Below, in pieces: positions 26,016-34,495 of a stretch of DNA of 64,000 nucleotides. The notes beneath the pieces were generated by a model that saw only the letters and a list, made by a program, of their open reading frames with translations, did not search any database and was not told the origin of the DNA. The translations under genes were made by a program, and so were the position numbers. Within the stretch, counting starts at the first letter, position 1, and each line of letters opens with the position of its first letter. Source of the DNA: Nannocystis exedens (GTDB lineage Bacteria; Myxococcota_A; Polyangia; Nannocystales; Nannocystaceae); assembly GCF_002343915.1 (NCBI RefSeq), contig NZ_NETK01000001.1:7454001-7518000 (forward strand). The letters are read 5' to 3'.

Positions 26016-26365
26016 CGGATGCTCCGGGTGGTGGATGCGCGCAGGCTACGTGGAATTGCGGACAGCTTCGGTCCTCGATAGCGTGCGACGATGCTCTCGA
26101 CCTCAGCGCGCCTGCTCCGCCTCGCAAGCCTCCCGCGGCTCCACGCCCGGCTGCGTGGCGAGGTCGCGGCCCGGCCAGTGCCGGCGCGACTGCACTGCTG
26201 CCGACCCGCCTGCGCCGCCGCGCCTCCGCGCTGCACGACGTCAGCCATGTGTGCGACCCAGGCCGGGTCGGCGGCGCGGAGGCGCAGGAGCCGGTGGACC
26301 CCGCCCCTGCGGCGTCGACGCTGCCGAACGCGTCCTCGCTCAGGGAGGCGACAGGCGGGCGAGGG
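26016..26365. other. Intergenic region between GST and LysR genes
   Basis: No gene is supported in these 350 bp. The part next to 26015 should carry the GST promoter and ribosome-binding site. Confidence 0.3.
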
Positions 26366-27316
26366 TCAGAGCTGCTTGCCGATCGCAAGCAGTTGTTGGC
26401 GCAGCCACTGATGGGCGGGGTCGAGGTGGCGACGCTCGTGCCAGTAGAGGTGCATGGCGAACCGTGGGATCGCCAGCGGCGGCTCGTGGATCGTCAGCGG
26501 CAGGTGGGCCGCGAAGGCGCGGGCGACCCGCTCGGCGAGCGTGATCACGAGGTCGGAGCCGGCGACCGCGTGCGGCGCGACGAGGAAGTGCTGGAGCATC
26601 AGCGCGACGCGACGCGACAAGCCGCGCTCGGCGAGCAGATCGTCGACGACGCCGCGAGGGGTGCCGCGCGGCGCGATGAATGCGTGCGGCAAGGCGACGA
26701 ACGTCGCGAGATCGAGCTTCTTGCCGATCCGCGGATGGTCCCGCCGGGCGACGCAGACGAACCGCTCGCGGAACAGCCGGCTCTCGCGCAGGCCGGCGCC
26801 CGCGTGCGCGCCGAGCGGGTCGGCGCGGGCGAGGCCTCGGCCCGGGGCGACGAGGACGTCGAGCTCGTCGAAATGCTCGAGCGGCCGTTCGAGGGGGAAG
26901 TCGCGCGCGACCAGATCGACGTGCGGGGCGGTCTCGGCGAGGCGGGTCAGCAGCGGCGGCAGCAGGATGAACTGCGCGTAGTCGGCGAGCCCGAGCACGA
27001 ACGTCCGCCGCGCGGTGGCCGGTTCGAACGCGGCCGGCGGCGCGAGCACGGCCCGCACCGAAGCCAGCGCATCGGCGAGGCGCGGCGCGAGGGCCTCGGC
27101 CCGCACCGTCGGCACGAGCGTCTGCTTGTCGCGCACGAGCAGCGGGTCGCCGAGCAGCCGCCGCAAGCGGGCGAGCGCGTGACTGGTGGCCGACGGCGAC
27201 AGGCCGACCCGCCCCGCCGCGCGGGCGACGTGGCGCTCGGCGAGCAGCGCCTCGAGGACGACGAGCAGGTTGAGGTCGAGCGCGGCGAGGTTCGGTTCGT
27301 CATGCACGCCATGCAT
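26366..27316 (-). CDS. LysR-family transcriptional regulator
   Basis: The protein has 316 residues from ATG 27316. The N-terminal winged helix-turn-helix is clear: LDLNLLVVLEALLAERHVARAAGRVGLSPSATSHALARLRRLLGDPLLVR. The C-terminal part is a substrate-binding-like effector domain ending in a PHAFIAPRGTPRG...WLRQQLLAIG stretch, similar to the NodD/NahR-like group. It is divergent from the NmrA-like reductase at 27389, with 72 bp between the genes, which is the classic layout for a LysR regulator controlling its neighbour. An upstream ATG at 27331 is possible. Confidence 0.88.
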   Translation of the reverse strand: MHGVHDEPNLAALDLNLLVVLEALLAERHVARAAGRVGLSPSATSHALARLRRLLGDPLLVRDKQTLVPTVRAEALAPRLADALASVRAVLAPPAAFEPATARRTFVLGLADYAQFILLPPLLTRLAETAPHVDLVARDFPLERPLEHFDELDVLVAPGRGLARADPLGAHAGAGLRESRLFRERFVCVARRDHPRIGKKLDLATFVALPHAFIAPRGTPRGVVDDLLAERGLSRRVALMLQHFLVAPHAVAGSDLVITLAERVARAFAAHLPLTIHEPPLAIPRFAMHLYWHERRHLDPAHQWLRQQLLAIGKQL

Positions 27317-27322
27317 GCCGCG

Positions 27323-27339
27323 AGTGTACATACTGCACT
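27323..27339. promoter_or_regulatory. Candidate LysR operator between divergent genes
   Basis: AGTGTACATACTGCACT has AGTG/CACT ends and satisfies the T-N11-A rule for LysR boxes (T 27325, A 27337). It sits between the LysR start and the NmrA-like gene. This is one short site only. Confidence 0.4.
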
Positions 27340-27388
27340 GGGAGCATGTCGCGGGCGGCGTTAGCTTGAGCCGCGGAGGCAGACGAGC

Positions 27389-28273
27389 ATGTACGTCATC
27401 AGCGGAGTCACGGGTCATACAGGCAAGGTCGCGGCGGAGACGCTGCTCTCGCGCGGGGAGTCGGTCCGGGTCGTCGTGCGCGACGCGGCCCAGGGCGCGG
27501 CCTTCGCGGCCCGTGGGGCCGAGGTGGCGGTCGCCGATCTCGGCGATGCCGACGCGCTGGCGCGGGCGTTCGCCGGGGCGAAGGGCGCCTACGTGCTGCT
27601 ACCGCCGAACCTGGCGGCGCCGGACGTCTTCGCCTGGCAGGCGGGGCTGCTCGCGGCGTTCCGGTCGGCGGCGGAGGCAGCCGCGCTGCCGCACCTGGTG
27701 TTCCTGTCGTCGATCGGCGCGAGCCAGCCGTCCGGGACCGGGCCGATCGTCGGGGTCCACCGCGGCGAGCAGGTGCTGCGCGGGCTCTCGCGCACGCGGG
27801 CGACCTTCTTGCGCCCGGGCTACTTCCACGAGAACGTCGCGGGGTCGCTGGGTACCCTCGCCGAGGGCAAGTTCGTGACGTTCTTCCCGCCCGACTTCCC
27901 GCTGCCGTCGGCGGCGACGCGCGACATCGGAGCCCTGGTGGCGACGCTCCTCCTCGAGGGTCCGACCGAGGATGGCGCGGTGGTCGAGCTCGGCTCGCCC
28001 GTGACGCCGAACGAGACCGCCGACGCGATCGGCCGTATCACCGGGCGCCGGCCCGCGCTCGTCGCCCTGCCGGCGACGGAGCAGGCGGCGACGTTGCGCG
28101 GCCTCGGGGTGCCGCCGCCGGTCGCGGCGCTGTTCCAGGAGATGACGACGGCCTTCATCGACGGGCACATCGCCTGGGAGCCCGGGCGGCGCCACGTCGC
28201 GTCGCAGACGTCGATCGAGGAGGTGCTGCGCGGGCTGCTGTCTCAGCCTCGCCCGTCGCAAGCGCAGTCGTAG
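27389..28273 (+). CDS. NmrA-like NAD(P)-binding oxidoreductase
   Basis: The 294-residue protein begins with a Rossmann glycine motif (GVTGHTGKVAAETLL, residues about 6-20) and continues with VRVVVRD and VAVADLGD strands. These are features of atypical short-chain dehydrogenases of the NmrA/SDR_a5 type. The usual YxxxK catalytic pair is not evident, as in many NmrA proteins that act as redox sensors or quinone reductases. GGAGG lies 10 nt before ATG 27389. It is divergently transcribed from the LysR gene, which probably controls it. Confidence 0.85.
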   Translation: MYVISGVTGHTGKVAAETLLSRGESVRVVVRDAAQGAAFAARGAEVAVADLGDADALARAFAGAKGAYVLLPPNLAAPDVFAWQAGLLAAFRSAAEAAALPHLVFLSSIGASQPSGTGPIVGVHRGEQVLRGLSRTRATFLRPGYFHENVAGSLGTLAEGKFVTFFPPDFPLPSAATRDIGALVATLLLEGPTEDGAVVELGSPVTPNETADAIGRITGRRPALVALPATEQAATLRGLGVPPPVAALFQEMTTAFIDGHIAWEPGRRHVASQTSIEEVLRGLLSQPRPSQAQS

Positions 28274-28407
28274 CCGGGCGCGAACGATCCTCGGGACACC
28301 AGGACAGGGGATGCTCGCCGCCGCCACGGCCGTGGCGCGGGCGAACGCCTCTCTGCTCGACGGCCGGCGAAGCACTCCGCTTCGCCGGGTACGCCCGGGT
28401 CGCGCGC

Positions 28408-28596
28408 TCAAGGATCGCCGTCGCGAAGACCCAGCCGGCGCTTCACCTCCGCCAGCGCCCGCCGACTCACTTGCGCGCGCTGGCCGTCGGACAGCTCGAG
28501 CACGGCCGCGCCGTCGCGCTGGTGGAGCGTGCGCACCTCGCGGAGATTGACGAGCTCGCTCCGATGCACCCGCAGGAAGGCGAGGCCGGCGAGCCG
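28408..28596 (-). pseudogene. Truncated LytTR DNA-binding domain
   Basis: The C-terminal 62 residues of a LytTR response regulator are readable: DRLAGLAFLRVHRSELVNLREVRTL...AAVLELSDGQRAQVSRRALAEVKRRLG. FxRVHRSxLVN and DGxxxxVSRR are diagnostic of this DNA-binding domain. The receiver domain and first LytTR strands are absent; upstream sequence is unrelated. It is a remnant, left between the NmrA-like gene and the MYXO-CTERM gene. Confidence 0.6.
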
Positions 28597-28821
28597 ATCC
28601 TCGAGCGGCGTCCCCTTCGTCCACGCTCCGCTCCCCTCGGACAGAGTCCTTCGTTTGCAGGTTGATCGGGCGAAGCTCGACCGGAGGGTCCACGCCGAGG
28701 TTTGGCCGCCTCGGAGCGGGTGACGCCGGGGTCTGGGCCAGCGCGAGCGTCCGTACCCCGGTCCAGCGACCTGTCCCCGGGGCCATGTCCGTCCGGGCTC
28801 GAGATGCGGTACGTTGGCGCC

Positions 28822-29952
28822 GTGCCGCGCGCCTGGACGCTCCTCCCGCTCATCCTCCTCGGTGCGCCCGCGACCGTGCGGGCGGAGGTCGGTGTCGCCG
28901 ACTTCTCGCCGCTGTACGAGCGCCAGCTCCTCGGGCTCGACGACTTCTCGTACGACAGCGGCTGGTTCCCGATGGACGGCCCGCTGCAACTGCGCCTCGT
29001 CGTCCACGCCGGGAACTCGGTCGAGATCTCGATGCCCGGCGAGGGCCACTACGACTGGGCCGAGCAGGCGATCCGCTTCGTCGGCGCGCCCGAGGCCGGC
29101 GCGCTGCGCTTCGACATCGGCCTGCAGATCGACGCCAAGGTGCGCTTCGACGTCCTCGGGTTGAAGTGGGAGTCCGACATCATCGGCCCCTACGACTACG
29201 CCGTCCTCGCCGAGGATTTTTTTACGCCTTACCTCCTCCCGGGCAACCCGGAGCGCCCGGTCGTGATCGACGACGAGACCGATCCCGCCACCGTCGTGGC
29301 CGTGCCGGTGACGCCCGACATCCTCGTCGCCGCCGGCAACCTCAACGTCGACGCGTACGCGATCCTCCAGGGCTCGCTCGCGGGCCAGGCGATCGAGGCC
29401 AGCGCCGACGCCCCGCAGCCGGTCTTCGCCAGCGTGACCGAGGAGGGCACCCTCGCCTCGTTGCCCGCCGGGGCCGGCCCGCAGCCCGATCCGTTCCTGG
29501 TCGACGGCGCGCTCGTGTGCGACCTGACGGCCAGCCCGACCCTCGTCCTCAAGCCGACTCTGGTGATGGAGATCCTCGGCCAGGAGTACGAGATCGCCGA
29601 CATCGAGATCCCCATCGAGCTGCCGCCGTTCGCCGAGAACATCCGCTTCGATGCGATCACGATGTCGTTCCCGCGGCCGGCCGCTGTCGAGCCGACGACC
29701 GGCGCCGACAGCGAGGGCGACAGCCACGGCATGAGCGGCGGCGAAGACGAGCCGACCGGTGGCGGCGCGCCCGAGACCGGCAGCACCGGCGAGGACGCCC
29801 CGTCCTCCACCGACCCGGACGGCCCGGCGAGCGGCGACCACTCCGCCGGCGGCGACGACGGCTGCGGGTGCCGCAGCGACGGCAGCTCCTGCTCGCCGGG
29901 GGTGCTCGCGCTCCTCGGCCTCGCCCGCCGCCGTCGCGGTCGCCGCGGCTGA
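28822..29952 (+). CDS. MYXO-CTERM surface protein of unknown function
   Basis: The protein has about 376 residues, with a Sec signal (PRAWTLLPLILLGAPATVRAE) and a beta-rich body. A Thr/Gly/Glu/Ser-rich linker precedes a typical MYXO-CTERM tail: a CGC motif, a hydrophobic stretch (SPGVLALLGLA) and a final Arg cluster (RRRRGRRG). Myxobacteria recognise this tail to cleave the protein and display it on the surface. The body (YERQLLGLDDFSYDSGWFPMDGPLQLRLV) has no family I recognise. GTG 28822 fits the signal best; ATG 28804 is an in-frame alternative. Confidence 0.78.
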   Translation: MPRAWTLLPLILLGAPATVRAEVGVADFSPLYERQLLGLDDFSYDSGWFPMDGPLQLRLVVHAGNSVEISMPGEGHYDWAEQAIRFVGAPEAGALRFDIGLQIDAKVRFDVLGLKWESDIIGPYDYAVLAEDFFTPYLLPGNPERPVVIDDETDPATVVAVPVTPDILVAAGNLNVDAYAILQGSLAGQAIEASADAPQPVFASVTEEGTLASLPAGAGPQPDPFLVDGALVCDLTASPTLVLKPTLVMEILGQEYEIADIEIPIELPPFAENIRFDAITMSFPRPAAVEPTTGADSEGDSHGMSGGEDEPTGGGAPETGSTGEDAPSSTDPDGPASGDHSAGGDDGCGCRSDGSSCSPGVLALLGLARRRRGRRG

Positions 29953-29968
29953 GCGCCCACGACGAAGA

Positions 29969-29982
29969 TGTCCCGGGGGACA
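29969..29982. terminator. TGTCCC/GGGACA hairpin after the MYXO-CTERM gene
   Basis: TGTCCC-GG-GGGACA begins 17 nt after the stop codon. It belongs to the family of short TGTCC/GGACA hairpins found after several genes in this window. Confidence 0.45.
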
Positions 29983-30120
29983 GCCGCCCCTCCCGCGAGC
30001 GCGGCGACCTCGCTCGCGCGGTCGGGAAATCTGCTCCTCGCCGGGATGGTCCTCGGGTCAGGTGGAAGCTGTCGGGTTGACCCCGGCCCGGCGCGAAGAG
30101 GGGCGCCTGCGAGGGGCGCG

Positions 30121-30139
30121 AAAAAGTCCGGACTTTTTT
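30121..30139. terminator. Perfect AAAAAGTCC/GGACTTTTT palindrome
   Basis: AAAAAGTCCGGACTTTTT is an 18-bp perfect palindrome with one more T (30139), in otherwise GC-rich DNA, 140 bp upstream of the GON lipoprotein start. It can act as a bidirectional intrinsic terminator, since a stem with flanking A and T tracts is read as a U-tract hairpin from both sides. An operator role is also possible. Confidence 0.5.
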
Positions 30140-30278
30140 GGATCGCAACGCGACGGTCCTGGCTCTTCACCGTGGAGCGTCGCGCCGGCCGGTCGTCCTC
30201 CGACGAAACCTGGGCCGGGCGACCCAGCCACCCCGAGGCTCGACCTTCCCGCCTCGAACTTCTTGATCGAGAACCGGC

Positions 30279-31574
30279 ATGCACCTGCGTGACTCCTTCA
30301 TTCTGGCTTCCCTGTTCGCCACCACCGCCTGCCCGCTGAACCCGGGCACCACGACCGACGACGCGGCCACGACCGAGACCACGGACGAACCGGGCACGAC
30401 GGGCTCGACCGAGTCGATGACCACCGGGCTCGCCAACACGCCGCCGACGGCCCCGGTCGTCGCCATCACGCCTGCGAGCCCGACCGCCCTCGACGACCTG
30501 GTCTGCTCCGTCACCACCGAGTCGACCGACCCTGACGGCGACGCCGTCAGCTACACCTTTGTCTGGACCCGCGACGGCGTCGACGCGGGGTTGGCCACCG
30601 AGACGGTCCCGGCCGCAGAGCTCGCCGACGGACAGGAGTGGGAGTGCATCGTCACCCCCTCGGACGGGATCGACGAGGGGCCGTCCGGCGCCGCCAAGGT
30701 CCAGATCGGCGCGGCGCCGGTGGTCCCCGAGACCTGCGCCGACGTCAAGGCGAGCCAGCCGGCCGCGACGGACGGCGCGTACACGCTCTACATCGGCAAG
30801 GACCCGAACAAGCCGTGGACGGCTCATTGCAAGGACATGGCCGCGGTCCCGGTCGAGTATCTCCCGCTCGTCAACGTCCAGGAGGGCCGCAACTTCTCGC
30901 AGTACACCGCCAGCAACAACTCGCCGGGCACCGACGTCCGCACCCGCTTCACCCACCTGCGGATCGATCCGATCACGCTGCTCGTCGACATCGACGACGT
31001 CACCTTCAGCAGCTCGACGGGCCAGCTGATGCACGGCCAAGTCGCGGTGACGTCGATGCCGTACGCGGTCGCCGAGGGCTGCAGCGGTACGGAGGACAGC
31101 GTCGCCAACGTCGACCTCGTCGGTACGCCCTTCAAGCTGAAGGAGTCGTTCTGCACGGCGGGCTTCGGGGCGCTCGGAGGGGCGGTCCTCGGCATGTCGG
31201 ATCAGGTCGCCGACCTCACCGGCGGCGGAGGCTGCGGCTGGACCTCCCCGTCGATCGGCGACACCTGCACGGACAACCCGCAGAACAAGAACAGCGGCTT
31301 CGTGCTCGACCTCGAGTACATCGACCCCTTCGACCAGGCGTGCCAGTCGCACTGCGCGAACGCCCTCGAGTGCGGCATCTTCCCCGACCTCCCCACCTGC
31401 ATGACCGACTGCCTGAACGTGAAGACCGGCGACCCCGAGTGCGACGCGGCCATCACGGTCACCACCATTTGCGTGTCGATGCAGAATTGCGAGGACTTGG
31501 CCAAGACGCTCTATGATCAGATGTTCGGGGACTGCTCCGACGAGCGCATGGCCGAGGACGTCCCCTGCATGTGA
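30279..31574 (+). CDS. Lipoprotein with PKD/Ig-like region and GON domain
   Basis: This 431-residue lipoprotein has a signal ending in ATTAC, followed by a Thr/Glu-rich linker. An Ig/PKD-like domain with SPTALDDLVCSVTTESTDPDGDAVSYTFVWTRDG lies at about 65-140. A GON-like domain begins with CADVKASQPAATDGAYTLYIGKDPNKPWTAHCKDMA (about residue 152) and includes NFSQYTASNNSPGTDVRTRFTHLRIDPITLLVDIDDVTFS; it runs to about 350. A Cys-rich tail follows. GON is best known at the C-terminus of ADAMTS proteases and also occurs in myxobacterial exported proteins. Its ligand is unknown. Confidence 0.8.
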   Translation: MHLRDSFILASLFATTACPLNPGTTTDDAATTETTDEPGTTGSTESMTTGLANTPPTAPVVAITPASPTALDDLVCSVTTESTDPDGDAVSYTFVWTRDGVDAGLATETVPAAELADGQEWECIVTPSDGIDEGPSGAAKVQIGAAPVVPETCADVKASQPAATDGAYTLYIGKDPNKPWTAHCKDMAAVPVEYLPLVNVQEGRNFSQYTASNNSPGTDVRTRFTHLRIDPITLLVDIDDVTFSSSTGQLMHGQVAVTSMPYAVAEGCSGTEDSVANVDLVGTPFKLKESFCTAGFGALGGAVLGMSDQVADLTGGGGCGWTSPSIGDTCTDNPQNKNSGFVLDLEYIDPFDQACQSHCANALECGIFPDLPTCMTDCLNVKTGDPECDAAITVTTICVSMQNCEDLAKTLYDQMFGDCSDERMAEDVPCM

Positions 31575-31629
31575 CGCATCGGCAAGACCGGCGCGAGCCG
31601 GCCATCGATGAGCTCGCCGCCGGTCCGGC

Positions 31630-32283
31630 TCAGCGGATGTCCGCGACGGTCACGCCGAGCCGCTCGGCGTAGCGCTCGAGCGTGCGTCGCCAGGCCGGGC
31701 GCGCCAGGGCCCGATCGTAGTAGGCCCGCAGCCGCGGGTAGTCGGCGAGGAGAGCGGTCCGCCGGATCTGGCGCAGGACGGTCGCGAGCAGGATATCGGC
31801 GACCGTGAAGTCGTCCGCGGCGATCCACGTGCGCCCGTCGAGCCGGCGCTCGAGCCCGTCGAACCCGCGGCGGGCCCAGGCGACCAGCGCGGCCCGCTGC
31901 GCACCGCCGCCCGGCAGGCCGCCGAGGTCGATCAGCAGGATCATCGCGACCGGCGGCTCGACCGTGGTGAGCGCGGCGAAGCACCACTGGACGACCGCGG
32001 CCCGGCCGGCGGCGTCGGTCGGCAGCGCGCCGGCCTTGTCCGCCAGGTAGAGCAGGATGGCGCCCGTCTCGGCGACGACGACGCCGTCGTCGTCGATCAC
32101 CGGCGCCTGGTGGAACGGGCTGATCGCCGCGTACGCCGGGCTGTCGAACTCGCCGCCGGTGTGGTCGAGCGGGTGGACGCGGTAGGGCAGCCCGAGCTCC
32201 TCGAGCGCCCACTGCACCCGCAGGTCGCGTGTCTCGCCGATGACCTTGCGATGAACCCGGCCGAAGCCATAGAGCGTGATCAT
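31630..32283 (-). CDS. Glutathione S-transferase family protein
   Basis: The protein has 217 residues from ATG 32283, with a strong GAGGAGGAT ribosome site. The N-domain reads ITLYGFGRVHRKVIGETRDLRVQWALEELGLPYRVHPLDHTGGEF, then FHQAPVIDDDGVVVAETGAILLYLAD carrying the cis-Pro and the E-T/S-GAI glutathione loop. The C-domain has FTVADILLATVL. Cytoplasmic detoxification is likely. It is only distantly similar to the two other GST genes here, so they are not recent duplicates. Confidence 0.87.
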   Translation of the reverse strand: MITLYGFGRVHRKVIGETRDLRVQWALEELGLPYRVHPLDHTGGEFDSPAYAAISPFHQAPVIDDDGVVVAETGAILLYLADKAGALPTDAAGRAAVVQWCFAALTTVEPPVAMILLIDLGGLPGGGAQRAALVAWARRGFDGLERRLDGRTWIAADDFTVADILLATVLRQIRRTALLADYPRLRAYYDRALARPAWRRTLERYAERLGVTVADIR

Positions 32284-32539
32284 CCGATCCTCCTCATCCG
32301 GGCCGTTGCAGATCGTCGCCGTCGATGTGGACAGTGTGAGCCTCGGCCACGCGGCGGCAGTCTGCGCGAGATCGCTCGCCCCGTCAATCCGTCCGCCGCG
32401 AGCCCGCGGCCGCACGAACTCGCTACACCTGCACCGTGCGCGCGGTCGGAGCGCCTCGCCTCGTTCCCGGTCGCTGTCCTCGTCATCACGTTCGGCGGCA
32501 TGGTCGTGACGCCATGCGCCGCGGCGCATGTCCGAACGG
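32284..32539. other. Intergenic, GST promoter region
   Basis: No gene was seen. The first 15 bp contain the GST ribosome-binding site; the rest is featureless. Confidence 0.3.
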
Positions 32540-33487
32540 TCAGCTCGGCAGGCCGCAGAAACCGACGTGCTCGAGGCCTGCGGGGGCCTGGCCCGGCTCG
32601 AAGAAGGGCAGGCAGGTCTGCATGGCGCCGGGGCAGGCGGGGGGCATGGTGGTGTCGCAGAAGGGCAGGCAGCAGCCGAGCGCCAGGGGGTCGCACTCGC
32701 TGGCGAACTCGACCGCGGCACAGAACAGGCCGGGGTCGCAGGCGCCGAGGGACTCGCAGCTGGCGAAGGCCTGGCCCGGGTCGTCGGAGTCGTCGGGGAG
32801 GCAGAGGAAGGCGTCGGAGGTGGTGGTGCAGGCCTGTCCTTCGGGACAGTCTCCGACGAGCGGGTCGCACTGCGGGAGGCAGAGGTTGAGGACGGCGTCG
32901 TTGGCGATCAGGCAGGCGGTGCCCTCCGGACACTCGGGAGTCTCGGGCGAGCCGTCACAGGTCTGGACGCAGGTCCCGGTCCGGGTGTCGGGGTCGACGC
33001 GGAAGCACATCGAGTCGAGGTCGCAGCTGTCGATGCCGCTGACGGGGCCGCCGGTGACGGTGCAGGCCTCGCCGGCGTGGTCGGGTTCGGGGTCGAGCGG
33101 GACGCACTTGAGGTCGTTCCAGGAGCCGCCGCCGTCGTTGGCGAAGGGGCTGCACTTTTGCCCCTCGGGGCAGTCCTGGGTCCATGGATCGCACGGGGCC
33201 ATGCTGCAACGGACGTCGTAGGCGTCGAGCGCGTCGAAGCAGTCGTCCGGTGGGACGATGAAGGTGGTCTCCGGGGCGTCCGAGGTGCTGGAGGTGGCCG
33301 GGGAGGGGCCCGAGGTGGTGGGCTGGGGCGGCTCGCCGGTGGTCGCGGGGACGGTCGTCGTGGTGGTGGTCGTCGTCGTCGTCGTCGTGCCGTCGCCGGT
33401 GGTGCGGTCGCCGTCCGTGGTCATGGGCGCCTCGGGGCCGCAGGCGGCGAGCAGCGCGAAGAGGGTGAGGCGGTGCGTGACGGACAT
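32540..33487 (-). CDS. Cys-rich lipoprotein, paralogue 1 of a pair
   Basis: This lipoprotein of 315 residues starts at ATG 33487. The signal ends in LLAAC. A linker with a long run of Thr (about 12) follows. The body is Cys-rich with small knotted segments such as DCPEGQKCSPFANDGGGSW, CSMAPCDPWTQ, GDCPEGQACTT, LGCCLPFCDTT and ends in GLEHVGFCGLPS. It is closely similar to the protein encoded at 33569-34495, which keeps the Cys pattern. Function unknown; probably a surface or secreted disulphide-rich module. The two genes are 81 bp apart. Confidence 0.78.
   Translation of the reverse strand: MSVTHRLTLFALLAACGPEAPMTTDGDRTTGDGTTTTTTTTTTTTVPATTGEPPQPTTSGPSPATSSTSDAPETTFIVPPDDCFDALDAYDVRCSMAPCDPWTQDCPEGQKCSPFANDGGGSWNDLKCVPLDPEPDHAGEACTVTGGPVSGIDSCDLDSMCFRVDPDTRTGTCVQTCDGSPETPECPEGTACLIANDAVLNLCLPQCDPLVGDCPEGQACTTTSDAFLCLPDDSDDPGQAFASCESLGACDPGLFCAAVEFASECDPLALGCCLPFCDTTMPPACPGAMQTCLPFFEPGQAPAGLEHVGFCGLPS
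33354..33389 (-). repeat. Trinucleotide repeat encoding poly-Thr
   Basis: A run of CGT/GGT triplets on the plus strand encodes about 12 consecutive Thr on the minus strand, in the linker of the lipoprotein. Such runs can change length in steps of 3, so the linker could vary without a frameshift. Confidence 0.55.
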
Positions 33488-33548
33488 GACGGGCTCCTCG
33501 AGGCGGGTGGTGACAAATGAGGTGGTCGAGAAGACATGGTGGTGAGGG

Positions 33549-33566
33549 CATGTCCTCCTGGACATG
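33549..33566. terminator. CATGTCC/GGACATG hairpin after paralogue 2
   Basis: CATGTCC-TCCT-GGACATG forms a perfect 7-bp stem with a 4-nt loop, 2 nt after the TAG of the gene ending at 33569. It is one of several hairpins of this family that follow stop codons. Confidence 0.6.
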
Positions 33567-33568
33567 AC

Positions 33569-34495
33569 CTAAGGGAGGCGGCAGAGGCCGAGGTGCTCGA
33601 GGCCGGCGGGGGCGTCGCCCAGGGCGAAGAAGGGCAGGCACTGGAGCATCGGGCCGGGGCACTGCGGCAGGTTCAGGTCGCAGAAGGGCAGGCAGCAGCC
33701 GAGCGCCTCGGGGTCGCACTCACCGGCGAGCTCGGGCTCTCCGCACCACAGGCCGGGGTCGCAGGCGGCGTCGCAGCTGTCGAACGCCTGGCCCTGGCCG
33801 CCTGCGCCCGGGAGGCAGAAGAAGGCGTCGGGGTCGACGGAGGCGGCGACGCATGCCTGGCCCTCGGGACAGGTCTGGGCGAGTGGGTCGCAGGTCGGCA
33901 GACAGAGGGCGATCACGCCTTCGTTGGCGATCATGCAGGTGGTGCCCGCCGGGCACTCGGGCGTCTCCGGCGAGCCCTGGCAGAACGGGACGCAGGTGCC
34001 CCCGAGGGTGTCGGGGTCGACGTGAAAGCACATCGAGTGGCCGTCGCAGCTGTCGACGCCGCTGGCCCCGTGACCCTCGACGGTGCAGGGGTCGCCGGGG
34101 TGGTCGGGCGCGGGGTCGAGGTCGACGCACTTGAGCGCCTCCCAGTCGGCGTCGCCGTCGCCCGAGTAGGGGCTGCACTTGGCGCCCTCCCAGCAGTCCT
34201 GCACCCACGTGTTGCATTCGGTGCAGCGGACCTGGTACTCGCCGAAGGCGGCGCCGCACGTGCCTCCGTCGAAGGGGATGATGAAGGTGCCGTCGCCGGT
34301 CGTCGCGGTCGAGGTGGTGCTGCCCGTGCCGGTGTCGAGGCTCGTGGTGGGCTCGCTCGCGGGGTCAGGAGCCGTGGTGGTGGTGAGGCCCGCGGTCCCG
34401 GGCGCGGTCGTGCCGGTGCTGCTCTCGGTCGACATGGGCGCTTCCGGTCCGCAGGCGAGCAGCGCGAGGAGGACAACAAGCGGAAGTCTGGACAT
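33569..34495 (-). CDS. Cys-rich lipoprotein, paralogue 2 of a pair
   Basis: This 308-residue protein from ATG 34495 has a signal ending in LLALLAC, then the conserved GPEAPM and a T-rich linker. The mature part keeps the Cys pattern of paralogue 1 (DCWEGAKCSPYSGDGDADW, TCPEGQACVAA, LGCCLPFCDLN, GLEHLGLCRLP). The two arose by tandem duplication and have diverged. A CATGTCC/GGACATG hairpin separates them, so they may be transcribed separately. Confidence 0.78.
   Translation of the reverse strand: MSRLPLVVLLALLACGPEAPMSTESSTGTTAPGTAGLTTTTAPDPASEPTTSLDTGTGSTTSTATTGDGTFIIPFDGGTCGAAFGEYQVRCTECNTWVQDCWEGAKCSPYSGDGDADWEALKCVDLDPAPDHPGDPCTVEGHGASGVDSCDGHSMCFHVDPDTLGGTCVPFCQGSPETPECPAGTTCMIANEGVIALCLPTCDPLAQTCPEGQACVAASVDPDAFFCLPGAGGQGQAFDSCDAACDPGLWCGEPELAGECDPEALGCCLPFCDLNLPQCPGPMLQCLPFFALGDAPAGLEHLGLCRLP

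Noticed and set aside
32834..32849. CTGTCC-TTCG-GGACAG hairpin inside a lipoprotein gene.
   Set aside because: It encodes the conserved CPEGQ peptide, so coding constraint explains it; kept out of the terminator list.
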